Assembly: GCF_905203285.1 (NCBI RefSeq) | Contig: NZ_CAJKVK010000012.1 | Span: forward strand, 1 to 34,303 | Origin: an uncultured Succinatimonas sp. | GTDB taxonomy: Bacteria; Pseudomonadota; Gammaproteobacteria; Enterobacterales; Succinivibrionaceae | Reading direction: 5' to 3' | Length of the DNA stretch: 34,303 nucleotides | Shown: positions 22,890-31,865 of the stretch, piece after piece | Position numbering within the stretch: position 1 is the first letter of the stretch | How the letters are laid out: every line of letters begins with the position of its first letter | Translations under genes and position numbers: made by a program | Notes under the pieces: generated by a model | Told to the model about the DNA's origin: nothing | What the model saw: the letters and a program-made list of their open reading frames with translations, nothing else | Databases searched by the model: none

Positions 22890-22905
22890 TACGTAATTTT
22901 ACGTA
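22890..22905. promoter_or_regulatory. Palindromic operator upstream of amiE
   Basis: The 16-base sequence TACGTAATTTTACGTA (7-bp arms, 2-base centre) recurs without change at 28425-28440. Here it is followed by 44 bases and TAATAT (22950-22955), a candidate -10. That places its centre about 64 bases before the predicted transcript start, the position of class I activators. TAC-type half-sites in inverted repeats are typical of NarL/LuxR-family response regulators, and one is encoded nearby. Confidence 0.7.
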
Positions 22906-22996
22906 GAAGTACCGCTTTTTACCTTATATGAATGCAAATAATGAAATTCTAATATAGCAATCAGTTAATTAATTTTGTTACTTGGAGAGTATTAAT

Positions 22997-24022
22997 ATGC
23001 CACATGGAGATATTTCTTGCAGCCCTGATAAAGTCGGTATTGCTGTTGTTAACTGGAAAATGCCCAGGTTTCATTCTTCAACAGAAATTATTGCCAATTG
23101 CCATAAAATAGCTGACTACATCAAAGGTCTTAAAAGCGGTATTCCAGGCCTTGACTTAATTGTTTTCCCTGAATACAGCACGGAAGGAATTCTGTATGAC
23201 TTCAACGAAATGATGAGCTTATCTACATCTATCCCGGGACCTGAAACAGAAATTTTCTCAAAGGCCTGCATTGATAACAATGTATGGGGCGTATTCTCAA
23301 TCACAGGAGAAAAGCACGAAGATCATCCGAATAAAGTTCCTTACAACACATTAATTTTAATTAACAATAAAGGTGAGATTGTTCAGAAGTATCGCAAAAT
23401 GATCCCGTGGACTCCGATTGAAGGCTGGTACCCGGGAGACAGAACATACGTATCGGAAGGTCCTAAGGGATTAAAAATCAGCCTCATCATTTGTGATGAC
23501 GGAAACTATCCTGAAATATGGCGTGACTGCGCAATGCGCGGTGCAGAGCTCGTAATAAGATGCCAGGGCTATATGTACCCAGCTTGCGATGAGCAGGTTA
23601 AGATTGTCCCCGTAATGGCATGGTGCAACAACGTTTATGCTGCTGTGGCAAATGCTTCGGGTAATGACGGTGTCTACTCATACTTTGGACACTCATCTAT
23701 TGTTGATTTTGACGGCAGAGTCTTAGGCATATGCGGAACTGAAGAAAACAGCTACCAATATGCTGAATTGTCGGTAAGCGCAATCCGTGATGCACGTGCT
23801 AATTGGCAGTCGCAGAACCATCTCTACAAACTTTTGCACCGCGGCTATACCGGCACTATCAACTCCCATGAAGATCGCTTTGGTGAACCTGAGTGCCAGT
23901 TTGAATTTTACCGCAAATGGGTTACCGATCCTAAGGGCACACAAGCTGAAGTCGAGAAGCTGACCCGTAAACTGCCGGGTGTAAAATATGCCCCTATTGC
24001 AGGCATCCCTCATGAAAAATAA
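22997..24022 (+). CDS. amiE: Aliphatic amidase
   Basis: Nitrilase-superfamily amidase (EC 3.5.1.4) that hydrolyses short aliphatic amides to carboxylate and ammonia. 341 residues, close to Pseudomonas AmiE (346), beginning (M)-x-H-G-D-I-S and collinear throughout. Catalytic residues fall at exactly the AmiE positions: E59 (F-P-E-Y), K134 (K-Y-R-K) and C166 (I-I-C-D-D-G-N); E142 is also conserved. Formamidase AmiF is a close relative, and formamide as preferred substrate cannot be excluded. I choose the ATG at 22997 (GGAG 9 bases upstream) over a TTG at 22982. An operator shared with the ABC transporter lies upstream. Confidence 0.93.
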   Translation: MPHGDISCSPDKVGIAVVNWKMPRFHSSTEIIANCHKIADYIKGLKSGIPGLDLIVFPEYSTEGILYDFNEMMSLSTSIPGPETEIFSKACIDNNVWGVFSITGEKHEDHPNKVPYNTLILINNKGEIVQKYRKMIPWTPIEGWYPGDRTYVSEGPKGLKISLIICDDGNYPEIWRDCAMRGAELVIRCQGYMYPACDEQVKIVPVMAWCNNVYAAVANASGNDGVYSYFGHSSIVDFDGRVLGICGTEENSYQYAELSVSAIRDARANWQSQNHLYKLLHRGYTGTINSHEDRFGEPECQFEFYRKWVTDPKGTQAEVEKLTRKLPGVKYAPIAGIPHEK

Positions 24023-24030
24023 ATAAGGCT

Positions 24031-24054
24031 AAAAGGCGCTAAAAGGCGCCTTTT
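24031..24054. terminator. Bidirectional terminator between amiE and the response regulator gene
   Basis: An 8-bp stem (24031-24038 with 24047-24054) with A-tract and T-tract arms gives a four-T run on each strand. It lies between the convergent amiE and regulator genes and reaches the regulator stop codon. Confidence 0.75.
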
Positions 24055-24958
24055 ATGCGTTTAAATGCTGATTCGCTATAAAAGCAGCACTTGTACGATT
24101 ATCTACCATAAGCTTCTGAAAAATCATTTCGGTATGCTTGTCAACGGTACGTGAGCTTATTCCTAAAATAATTCCTATTTCTTTATTTGATTTGCCTAAA
24201 GAAATATAGTAAAGAACTTGGGCTTCGCGCAATGTTAGCCCAAATGCCTGCTGGAGCATCAAATATTTTTGATCTTCCTTAATTTCTTCTTTTTCATACA
24301 CTCTAACAACATATTCATTAGCACTGTTCCTTCCGCTATAGCTGATAATCAAACTCACAGCATTGTCCAATAAAAAAACGTCACCGGGCTTAGCAACTTG
24401 GATCCACGTTTTAAGCTTAGAAGAAAACAATTCAACCAGATCTATTCGGTTATAACCGTATTTTTCAAACAGTTTTAATGCATTGGGGGTTATATAGGAA
24501 AAAGATAAATCATCTTTAAAGCCAAAACCCGTCAAGTTATTATTATCCAATGACTCAAATGCTGCAAAATATGATTTGCTTTTTTGCAAATGACTTTTTA
24601 TACGAATCAAAAGCTCATTTAAATTGATTGGCTTTTTTAAATAGTCTATCGCTCCGGCTTCAAAACTAAGCTGCAAGCTATCATCATGATCTAAGCCGGT
24701 CATAAAAATTACCGGAATATGCGCAAACAGAGGATCTTTTCTCAATCTCCTGCATGTCTCAAAGCCGTCAAGCTGCGGCATGAAGGCATCCATTAAAATT
24801 AAATCCGGGACTATACGAGAGCAAATTGATAATACCTGTTCCCCATCCATAGCTAAAAGGGAGCTGTACCCGGCTTTAATCAATACAGTATTAATCATGC
24901 CCAAAGTTTGAGAATCATCATCAGCAGTTAAAATAATGCCTTTAGTATCGTTATCCAT
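24053..24958 (-). CDS. LuxR/FixJ-type response regulator of the amide module
   Basis: 301 residues from the ATG at 24958 (an in-frame GTG at 24964 is directly after the kinase stop). The receiver domain (about 6-120) has the acidic cluster D13-D15, phosphoacceptor D57 in L-I-L-M-D-A, an F-M-T-G segment and L-K-K-P. A middle region (about 130-230) is not recognised and could be PAS-like. The C-terminal LuxR helix-turn-helix (about 240-295) has L-T-L-R-E-A-Q-V-L, S-N-K-E-I-G and S-R-T-V-D-K-H. It is co-transcribed with the hybrid kinase and probably binds the palindromes before amiE and the transporter operon. Confidence 0.88.
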   Translation of the reverse strand: MDNDTKGIILTADDDSQTLGMINTVLIKAGYSSLLAMDGEQVLSICSRIVPDLILMDAFMPQLDGFETCRRLRKDPLFAHIPVIFMTGLDHDDSLQLSFEAGAIDYLKKPINLNELLIRIKSHLQKSKSYFAAFESLDNNNLTGFGFKDDLSFSYITPNALKLFEKYGYNRIDLVELFSSKLKTWIQVAKPGDVFLLDNAVSLIISYSGRNSANEYVVRVYEKEEIKEDQKYLMLQQAFGLTLREAQVLYYISLGKSNKEIGIILGISSRTVDKHTEMIFQKLMVDNRTSAAFIANQHLNA

Positions 24959-24964
24959 ATTCAC

Positions 24965-27900
24965 TCATATTCCCAAATATTCATTAAGTAGCTTAATATC
25001 AGTTTTAGCAACTAAATTTTGTATATATTTATGTTCAGCAGATCCTATTTTTTGCTGGCTATATAATTTATCGGCAATTTGTGCAATACCTTGAATATAA
25101 CCTATAGAAAGGTAAGCAGAGAAATCCCTTTTAATTGCATCGGGAAGGACTTTTGCTTTAACCATCAGGGCATTATCAAGAGTATTATCATGTTTATGTC
25201 CGGCACCTGTTAATGATCGAACCATAGGCAGCAGCGAGTCCAAATGTACCGGTTTTATCAAATACCCGCTGTAACTGTGCTTTAGATCCGCCGGAGCATT
25301 ATTTTCATCAGCCTCTGCTGAAATAATCACGGCAGGCTCTGAAATTCCTTTTTCCCTTAAAATACGCAAAAGCCCCCAACCGTCCCCATCCTGCATAGCT
25401 ATATCAATTAAATAAATATCAAAATGATTATCTTTAATTTTATCAAGCGCACTTTTGCACCCTGATGCTATGTCAACATCAAACCCGAAGGGGGACAGCA
25501 TTTTTTTAATTAAATTGCTATGCTGATTATTATCGTCAATTTCTAAAATTTTTATATGCCGATCAAGATCAGAGAATATGCTGTTTTCATCATATTCTTT
25601 AGTCAACACGCTATTGTTTGGAGCTGCAGGAAGATAAATTTTAAGCGTAAAGGTCGAGCCCTTCCCATAAGTGCTTTCAACCTCCAAATCTCCTCCCATT
25701 ATTGAAGCCAGCAAAGAACTTATTGTGAGCCCTAAGCCTGTCCCGCTTGCAGAGCTATGTGAATCTTTCAAGCGTTGAAACGGCTCAAAAATACGCTCTA
25801 AATCACTGTTTTTAATACCAATTCCACTATCTTCAACCCTAAAAGTATATACATCAAATTTATATAAAATAATAAGCTTTACAAAGCCGTCGTTGGTGTA
25901 CTTAATCGCATTGGAAATCAGATTAGTCAAAATTTGGCGTAGCCTTTTTTCGTCTGTAATAACAAAAGGCGGCCATTCATAAACGCTTAATATATCGAAT
26001 TTAAGCCCCTTTTCAGCAGCTACCCTTTTAAAATACGCGCCTAGCTGTCCGATTAGTTTTCTTAAATCAACAGTCTCGCGTCTTAACTCCAGCTTGCGCG
26101 CCTCTATTCTTGAAATATCAAGCAAACCCTCAATTAAATCCGACAGGTATTCTCCGCTGGACACCATAGCATCTACATAGCCCTGCGCCTCACGTCCGAG
26201 GTTGCATTGTCTGGACAATAACTGTCCGTAACCTAAAATAACATTAAGCGGAGTGCGCAGCTCATGGCTTATACCGGACAGGTAACGGTTTTTAGCTTGG
26301 TTTGCCTCATCAGCTTTATTTTTTTCATCCTCCAGCAATGCAAGCGTGTGCTTATGCCCTCGTATTTCTTGGTTCAATAAAATATTTTTATCAGCAAGCT
26401 CTTGCTGGGCGCGCCTGCGACTGCCAAGCACTAAAATAAAAAAAAGTGCAAAAATAGCAACAACTAAAAACAGCAAAAAGCCCTGAGTAATAATGGGGTT
26501 TTGGCTCTCCTTAAAATCTAGGGCAAATTTCTTTTCAACACCTAAATTTATTATCAAAATTACAAACGCAAAAATCACAATAAGAACGACATACTCATAA
26601 ATTAAAAGAAAAATATGACGTTGACTCTTTTTATTAAACCATTTGTAAAAAGGGCTGCCGGTATTGCAATTATTGTCACACAGCGCATTTAACGAGCAGC
26701 AATGCGAACAAATATAGTCTTTAATAAATGGGCAGTACAAAATATTACGATCATCAAACTTTTCATGACAAACCGCGCATACCTCCACCCCATGGCTGTT
26801 TACTGTCACATCAATGCCGTGAGCATAAAATCGTCCCTTAGTAATAAAAGCAATAAATGGAGTCAATAGGGCTGCAACGAGCATTGCAATCAATGGAGCA
26901 TACGAGCGGCACAATTCCCCACAGGTTCCCGAATATGACACGAAACCTACAGCAATTGCACAAAGTAAAGATACAGTACCTACCGGATTCAAATCATACA
27001 AATTACCCCTTTTAAATTCAATTTTATACGGGCGAAGCTTGAGCCTACGGTTTAGGCTTAAATCAACCGCCAAAATGGTAAACCATGACAGAGCCAATAT
27101 CGCGATTAAATTAAACGCATTAATAGACGTAGTGTAAAGATTCCCCTCCAGCACAATCAACACTATAACCATATTGAAAATAAGCCAAAAGGCGCGCCCG
27201 GGGTAAGAATGGGTTAAGCGGGCCCCAAAATTCGACAAGGCCAAAGATCCCGAATAAGCGTTGGTAACATTAATTTTTAACTGACAAACCGTCACAAAGG
27301 CTAACACGCACAGACTCACGAAAACGCCATGACCAAATAATGAGCTATACGCATAATAAGCCATATATCCCGGATCTAGGACGGCAGCTACACTTGCCTC
27401 TTTTTCCATCATAAAAACAGCAAGGGCACCGCCACATAATATATTGATAGATATGGGTATAAACCAAAAGGCGCCTGCCGACAAGCTGTAAAAAATTCTA
27501 TGACGAGATCCCTTTTCCGGCATAAAGCGCAAATAATCAACTTGTTCTGCAGTCTGGGCAATTAAAATTAGCAAAATACTTACGCTTTGTCCTAAAAACA
27601 GCCAATTAAAATCTTTACCCTCTGTAAGGCCTGGAATAATATTCTTATCGCTTAAAATAAATTTCACTACAGCTGTTAATAAGGCTATTTCAAAAAATAT
27701 ATAAATATAATTAGAGGCTTTCTGAAATTTTGATATAGCTTTAAACCCTTTAAAAGCTATTGGTATCACTACTAAAGAAATAAAAAGATAACTTATAGCC
27801 TCAGGCACATTAAAAAAATTTTTTAGCATATTAGCTAAAATAAGTGTCTCAAAAACTAAAAAAGCACAAACATAAGAAGCATAAATTAAAGAAGCGAAGG

Positions 27901-28213
27901 ATGCGCCAAGATAGCCGAAACCGCAAGATCTTGACAACAGATCAATATCAATATGCTCAGTAATCGCAGTTTTTACAATAGGGATGCTTAAAGGCACAAT
28001 AATGGCAATGCATACTAAAAGAGCTATCAGCAAGTGGTTAAAACCAAAATTTACAGTAATCAGGGCACCCATCACTTCCTGAGCCAAAAATGACATGGAC
28101 CCTATTGCCGTCAAGGCTACGCTAAGCGCACTGTATTTGCATGCTTTATTAGGAACTGCCTGTAAAGGGAAGTCATCATTATATTCCAGCATATGAACCG
28201 CGATAATGCCCAT
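24965..28213 (-). CDS. Hybrid histidine kinase with NCS1 permease-like sensor domain
   Basis: 1082 residues from the ATG at 28213; the start is uncertain (TTG 28219 and ATG 28192 also possible, none with a good binding site). Domains in order: about 12 membrane spans resembling purine-cytosine permeases (about 20-430); a cysteine-rich zinc-ribbon-like patch (about 475-515: C-A-V-C, C-S-H-C-C, C-D-N-N-C); two more spans; a coiled segment; the kinase with phosphoacceptor H650 in S-H-E-L-R-T-P-L, N-box N-L-I-S-N-A-I-K-Y-T, G boxes D-S-G-I-G-I and G-T-G-L-G-L; and a receiver domain with D937. A helical C-terminal tail of about 70 residues follows. It probably senses an amide, urea or related solute, possibly by transporting it. 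Confidence 0.88.
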   Translation of the reverse strand: MGIIAVHMLEYNDDFPLQAVPNKACKYSALSVALTAIGSMSFLAQEVMGALITVNFGFNHLLIALLVCIAIIVPLSIPIVKTAITEHIDIDLLSRSCGFGYLGASFASLIYASYVCAFLVFETLILANMLKNFFNVPEAISYLFISLVVIPIAFKGFKAISKFQKASNYIYIFFEIALLTAVVKFILSDKNIIPGLTEGKDFNWLFLGQSVSILLILIAQTAEQVDYLRFMPEKGSRHRIFYSLSAGAFWFIPISINILCGGALAVFMMEKEASVAAVLDPGYMAYYAYSSLFGHGVFVSLCVLAFVTVCQLKINVTNAYSGSLALSNFGARLTHSYPGRAFWLIFNMVIVLIVLEGNLYTTSINAFNLIAILALSWFTILAVDLSLNRRLKLRPYKIEFKRGNLYDLNPVGTVSLLCAIAVGFVSYSGTCGELCRSYAPLIAMLVAALLTPFIAFITKGRFYAHGIDVTVNSHGVEVCAVCHEKFDDRNILYCPFIKDYICSHCCSLNALCDNNCNTGSPFYKWFNKKSQRHIFLLIYEYVVLIVIFAFVILIINLGVEKKFALDFKESQNPIITQGFLLFLVVAIFALFFILVLGSRRRAQQELADKNILLNQEIRGHKHTLALLEDEKNKADEANQAKNRYLSGISHELRTPLNVILGYGQLLSRQCNLGREAQGYVDAMVSSGEYLSDLIEGLLDISRIEARKLELRRETVDLRKLIGQLGAYFKRVAAEKGLKFDILSVYEWPPFVITDEKRLRQILTNLISNAIKYTNDGFVKLIILYKFDVYTFRVEDSGIGIKNSDLERIFEPFQRLKDSHSSASGTGLGLTISSLLASIMGGDLEVESTYGKGSTFTLKIYLPAAPNNSVLTKEYDENSIFSDLDRHIKILEIDDNNQHSNLIKKMLSPFGFDVDIASGCKSALDKIKDNHFDIYLIDIAMQDGDGWGLLRILREKGISEPAVIISAEADENNAPADLKHSYSGYLIKPVHLDSLLPMVRSLTGAGHKHDNTLDNALMVKAKVLPDAIKRDFSAYLSIGYIQGIAQIADKLYSQQKIGSAEHKYIQNLVAKTDIKLLNEYLGI

Positions 28214-28522
28214 TATCAAATTATTAGATCTGTCTCATGTTTATTATTACTACAAGATTTTTTAAAAATGCGTTTTCTTTTCATATTGGGCACAAAACAG
28301 GCAAAAATCACTTTTATAGGGAGCTTACATCAAGGCATCACCTCGTATTCATCAAAGCCTTTTTTTAGTTTATACAAAGTAACCATATGTTTTACATATA
28401 AAAATACCAAAACGTACAGCATACTACGTAATTTTACGTAACCATGTAAGCGTTTTCGCTAATTCGATTAATAAGTGTTTTTTTGAATATTAAACATGAA
28501 ATTAAACACGGAGGACTTCCTT
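28214..28522. other. Divergent control region between kinase and transporter operons
   Basis: About 310 bases without a gene. It contains the operator at 28425-28440, a second inverted repeat (ATATGT/ACATAT arms at 28385-28390 and 28394-28399), and the candidate -10 GAATAT at 28485-28490 for the transporter operon. No clear -35/-10 pair for the kinase gene could be assigned on the minus strand. Confidence 0.6.
28425..28440. promoter_or_regulatory. Palindromic operator upstream of the ABC transporter operon
   Basis: Exact second copy of the 16-base palindrome found before amiE. Again exactly 44 bases separate it from the candidate -10 (GAATAT, 28485-28490). The matching spacing supports a common activator for both units. 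Confidence 0.7.
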
Positions 28523-29740
28523 ATGAAAACAAAAACATGGTTAAAGCTAAGCAAGCTTGCCGCTGCCTTAGGAATAAGCGCATTGATTTCTTCATCTGCT
28601 TTAGCCGATGAAGTTAACCCGAAGGGCTACGCCGTTACCGATGATACCGTTACCGTGGGAATATTGCATTCCGTAACCGGGACAGTAGCCTTGTCAGAGG
28701 CAGGATCAGTACAAGGTGAACGCCTTGCTATTGAACAAATTAACGCACAGGGCGGGGTCCTTGGCCGCAAAATTGAAGTGATTCAGGAAGACGGTGCTTC
28801 AGATTGGCCTACTTATGCTGAAAAAGCCAAAAAATTAATTGTGGACGATAAAGTAGCTGCCATATTCGGGTGCTGGACTTCAGCATCAAGAAAAGCCGTA
28901 CTCCCAATTGTAGAACAGTATGATAATTTGCTCTTCTACCCAGTATTTACTGAAGGCATGGAATCTTCACCCAATATTATATATATGGGCCCTGATGCAA
29001 CACAGCAAATTATTGCCGGACTTGATTGGGTAATAAACCAGAAAAAAGCAAAATCGTTTTACTTTGTTGGATCTGACTATATATGGCCTAGGACATCATT
29101 CAAAATAGCCAGACAGTATATTGAGAAAAAGGGCTTAAAAGTAAAAGGAGAAGAGTACTACCCTCTAGGACACACCCAGTTTAATTCAGTTATAAATAAA
29201 ATTAAATTGCAAAAGCCTGACGTTATCTTCTCCACTATTGTCGGAGGATCAAACGTTGCTTTTTACAAGCAGCTAAAAGCGTCTGGCATTGACCTGCTTA
29301 AAGAAAAGCCATTGCTTTTAACTACCTCAATTACAGAGGATGAAGTAAGCGGCATCGGCGGTGAAAATATCGAAGGCGGATATTCTATTATGAAATATTT
29401 TCAGTCAATGCCAGGAAAGAGCAATGAAGAATTCGTAAAGGCCTTCAAAGCCCGCTACGGAGAAGATGCAATCATTGGCGATACTACCGAAGCAGCATAT
29501 TTAGGCCCTTGGATCTGGAAAGCAGCCGTAGAAAAAGCAGGGACTTTCGACATTGACAAATTGAAAGAGGTTTTACCTTCAATTGAACTGACCGATACCC
29601 CTAACGGTCCGATCAAAGTCCATGAGAATCACTATTTATGGATGAAAACCATGATAGGTCAGGCACAAAAGAACGGCCAGTTCAAGATTGTCTCTGAGAG
29701 CAAAATGATGGAACCCAATCCCTTTATGAAAGGTTATTAA
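28523..29740 (+). CDS. urtA: Urea/short-chain amide ABC transporter, substrate-binding protein
   Basis: Periplasmic binding protein of the UrtA/FmdD/AmiC-like group, 405 residues. A signal peptide covers about 1-28, with cleavage after S-A-L-A. The mature part starts near V-T-V-G-I-L-H-S-V-T-G-T and has G-C-W-T-S-A-S-R-K and the P-V-F-T-E-G-M-E segment typical of UrtA. I choose the ATG at 28523, with GGAGG 8 bases upstream; the longer frame from 28496 has no binding site. First gene of a five-gene operon. Urea versus small amides cannot be separated by eye; the neighbouring amidase favours amides. Confidence 0.9.
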   Translation: MKTKTWLKLSKLAAALGISALISSSALADEVNPKGYAVTDDTVTVGILHSVTGTVALSEAGSVQGERLAIEQINAQGGVLGRKIEVIQEDGASDWPTYAEKAKKLIVDDKVAAIFGCWTSASRKAVLPIVEQYDNLLFYPVFTEGMESSPNIIYMGPDATQQIIAGLDWVINQKKAKSFYFVGSDYIWPRTSFKIARQYIEKKGLKVKGEEYYPLGHTQFNSVINKIKLQKPDVIFSTIVGGSNVAFYKQLKASGIDLLKEKPLLLTTSITEDEVSGIGGENIEGGYSIMKYFQSMPGKSNEEFVKAFKARYGEDAIIGDTTEAAYLGPWIWKAAVEKAGTFDIDKLKEVLPSIELTDTPNGPIKVHENHYLWMKTMIGQAQKNGQFKIVSESKMMEPNPFMKGY

Positions 29741-29796
29741 AACTCATAAGGTGCAGGAGTGCTTCCTGCACCAATTACTACAAGGTGAAAGAATTT

Positions 29797-30723
29797 ATGT
29801 TAGCGGATTACTCTTTATCAGATTTGATATCGATAGCTGCAATGCAAGGGTTTGCCGGCCTTAGCCTGTTTGCAGTATTTGTGTTGATGGCTTTAGGTCT
29901 TGCAATTATTTTCGGGCAAATGGGAGTAATCAATATGGCGCACGGGGAATTAATGATCTTCGGCGCTTATATTACTTACCTGACATCAAAAGTTTTTGAA
30001 ATCTACTTCCCAGGTATGTTTGCTTGCTATTTTTTTGTTGCCTTATTCTTATCATTTATAGCTACGGCACTGCTTGGCATGCTCATTGAATTTTTAATGA
30101 TAAGGCATCTATACAGCAGGCCTTTGGACACCCTATTAGCCACATGGGGTCTAAGTCTAATCATGCAGCAAATTTACCGCTCATTATTCGGGGCTCGTGA
30201 CGTAGGCGTAACTTTGCCTGATTGGATGATGGGATCAATATCGTTAACCGATACTATTGATATTCCGGTCAACGGCCTATTCGTTTTAATCCTCACGATA
30301 TTTATTACCGTAATTACTGTTTTTTGCATAACAAAATCCAGGTTTGGCGTACAAATACGCGCTGTAGTAATGAATCGCCAAATGGCTGGGGCTATCGGCA
30401 TCAATACTGCGCTCGTTGATCGAATAACCTTTTCCTTCGGCTGCGGTATCGCCGGAATTGCGGGCTGCGCATTCACAATGATTGGATCGACCGGTCCTAC
30501 ATCAGGTCAGCTTTATATTGTTGATACCTTTTTGGTTGTCGTTTTTGGCGGCGCCGGATCTTTATTCGGAACAATACTTTCAGCCTTCGGAATATCCCAA
30601 GCCCAGTCAATCCTTGAATTTTTCATATCAGGATCCATGGCCAAAGTTTGTACTCTGCTCTTTGTAGTAGTTGTACTTATGTTTAGGCCGCAAGGTCTAA
30701 TCGCCAACAAAATCCGCCATTAG
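29797..30723 (+). CDS. urtB: Urea/amide ABC transporter permease 1
   Basis: Branched-chain-amino-acid-type (LivH/UrtB) inner-membrane permease, 308 residues, about eight or nine spans. It has G-L-A-I-I-F-G-Q-M-G-V-I-N-M-A-H-G-E near the start and V-F-G-G-A-G-S-L-F-G-T near 250. I choose the ATG at 29797, with AAGGTG 9 bases upstream; a GTG at 29785 overlaps that site. It follows urtA by 56 bases. Confidence 0.9.
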   Translation: MLADYSLSDLISIAAMQGFAGLSLFAVFVLMALGLAIIFGQMGVINMAHGELMIFGAYITYLTSKVFEIYFPGMFACYFFVALFLSFIATALLGMLIEFLMIRHLYSRPLDTLLATWGLSLIMQQIYRSLFGARDVGVTLPDWMMGSISLTDTIDIPVNGLFVLILTIFITVITVFCITKSRFGVQIRAVVMNRQMAGAIGINTALVDRITFSFGCGIAGIAGCAFTMIGSTGPTSGQLYIVDTFLVVVFGGAGSLFGTILSAFGISQAQSILEFFISGSMAKVCTLLFVVVVLMFRPQGLIANKIRH

Positions 30724-30734
30724 GAGAAATTGCG

Positions 30735-31865
30735 ATGGAAACCAAAACATTTTTAAATATGCCTACCATATTAAACCTATTAATAATGGCACTTCTTCTG
30801 CTAGTTATCCTGCCGGGCAGCATGGATATTTTTCGCCTCAATTTAGTCGGTAAATATCTATGCTACGCCTTTGCCGCACTTGGATTGGTTCTTTGCTGGG
30901 GTTACTGCGGAATCATGTCATTAGGACAAGGGATATTTTTCGGCTTAGGCGGCTATGCGATGGCTATGTTTCTAAAGCTGGAGGCATCGACACCTGAATT
31001 CACATCAACGCAAAACACTCCGGGGATCCCTGATTTTATGGACTGGAATTCACTTACAGAACTACCTATATTTTGGGAGCCCTTTAAATATTTGCCTTCC
31101 ACTCTGGTACTCATGATTGCAGTGCCGTCGCTGGTTGCTTTTGTAATAGCTTATGCAATGTTTAAAAGAAGAGTTAGCGGCGTATATTTTTCTATCATCA
31201 CTTTGGCAATAGCTTCAATTATTACTATTCTATTTGTCGGACAGCAAGGATATACCGGCGGTATAAACGGCATTACCGATTTAAAAACCTTTTTAGGCTA
31301 TGACATCCGTACTGATGATGCTAAATACCTGTTGTATTTTATCTGCGTAATTTTGCTCCTTACTGTAATTTTGCTGAGCAAGTTTCTTCTGGCAAGCAAA
31401 TTTGGCAAATTACTAGTAGCAATACGAGATCAGGAAGAGAGAGTTCGCTTTTCAGGTTATGACGTTGCAAATTTTAAAATTGCCGTCTTTGTTCTTGCTG
31501 CTGCAATTTCATCCTTAGGCGGGGCGCTATTTGCCTTACAAGTTAATTTTGTATCTCCTTCCCTTATAGACATTGCCAGCTCAATTGAGCTTCTGATTTT
31601 CTGTGCTGTAGGCGGCAGACTCTCAATTTTCGGAGCCGTCTACGGAACATTATTAGTAAATTTTGCCAAAACCAATATATCGGAAGCATTTCCTGAGTTA
31701 TGGACAATACTTATTGGTGCTTTATTTATTTTAGTAGTTATGAGCTTTCCTGAAGGCTTAGCTGGAATTTATAACAAATACTTAAAAAAACTCTTCACTA
31801 AACTTATATCAAATAGCCAACACGCCGCTTATAGCGAAAAAACACATGAAGGAGCAATCAAATGA
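30735..31865 (+). CDS. urtC: Urea/amide ABC transporter permease 2
   Basis: LivM/UrtC-type permease, 376 residues, about ten spans, with W-G-Y-C-G-I-M-S-L-G-Q-G-I-F-F-G-L-G-G-Y near residues 55-75 and the cytoplasmic R-D-Q-E-E-R-V-R-F-S-G-Y loop that couples to the ATPases. UrtC-like proteins are longer than plain LivM, as seen here. A Ser/His/Lys-rich tail of about 25 residues ends it. ATG start with TAGGAG upstream; it overlaps urtD by four bases. Confidence 0.9.
   Translation: METKTFLNMPTILNLLIMALLLLVILPGSMDIFRLNLVGKYLCYAFAALGLVLCWGYCGIMSLGQGIFFGLGGYAMAMFLKLEASTPEFTSTQNTPGIPDFMDWNSLTELPIFWEPFKYLPSTLVLMIAVPSLVAFVIAYAMFKRRVSGVYFSIITLAIASIITILFVGQQGYTGGINGITDLKTFLGYDIRTDDAKYLLYFICVILLLTVILLSKFLLASKFGKLLVAIRDQEERVRFSGYDVANFKIAVFVLAAAISSLGGALFALQVNFVSPSLIDIASSIELLIFCAVGGRLSIFGAVYGTLLVNFAKTNISEAFPELWTILIGALFILVVMSFPEGLAGIYNKYLKKLFTKLISNSQHAAYSEKTHEGAIK

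Noticed and set aside
26000..28200. Possibility that the permease and kinase parts are separate genes
   Set aside because: One continuous frame without internal stop covers both, and no ribosome binding site is visible at the junction.
28496..28522. Upstream ATG for urtA
   Set aside because: It lacks a binding site and would put extra residues before a well-formed signal peptide; GGAGG precedes the ATG at 28523.
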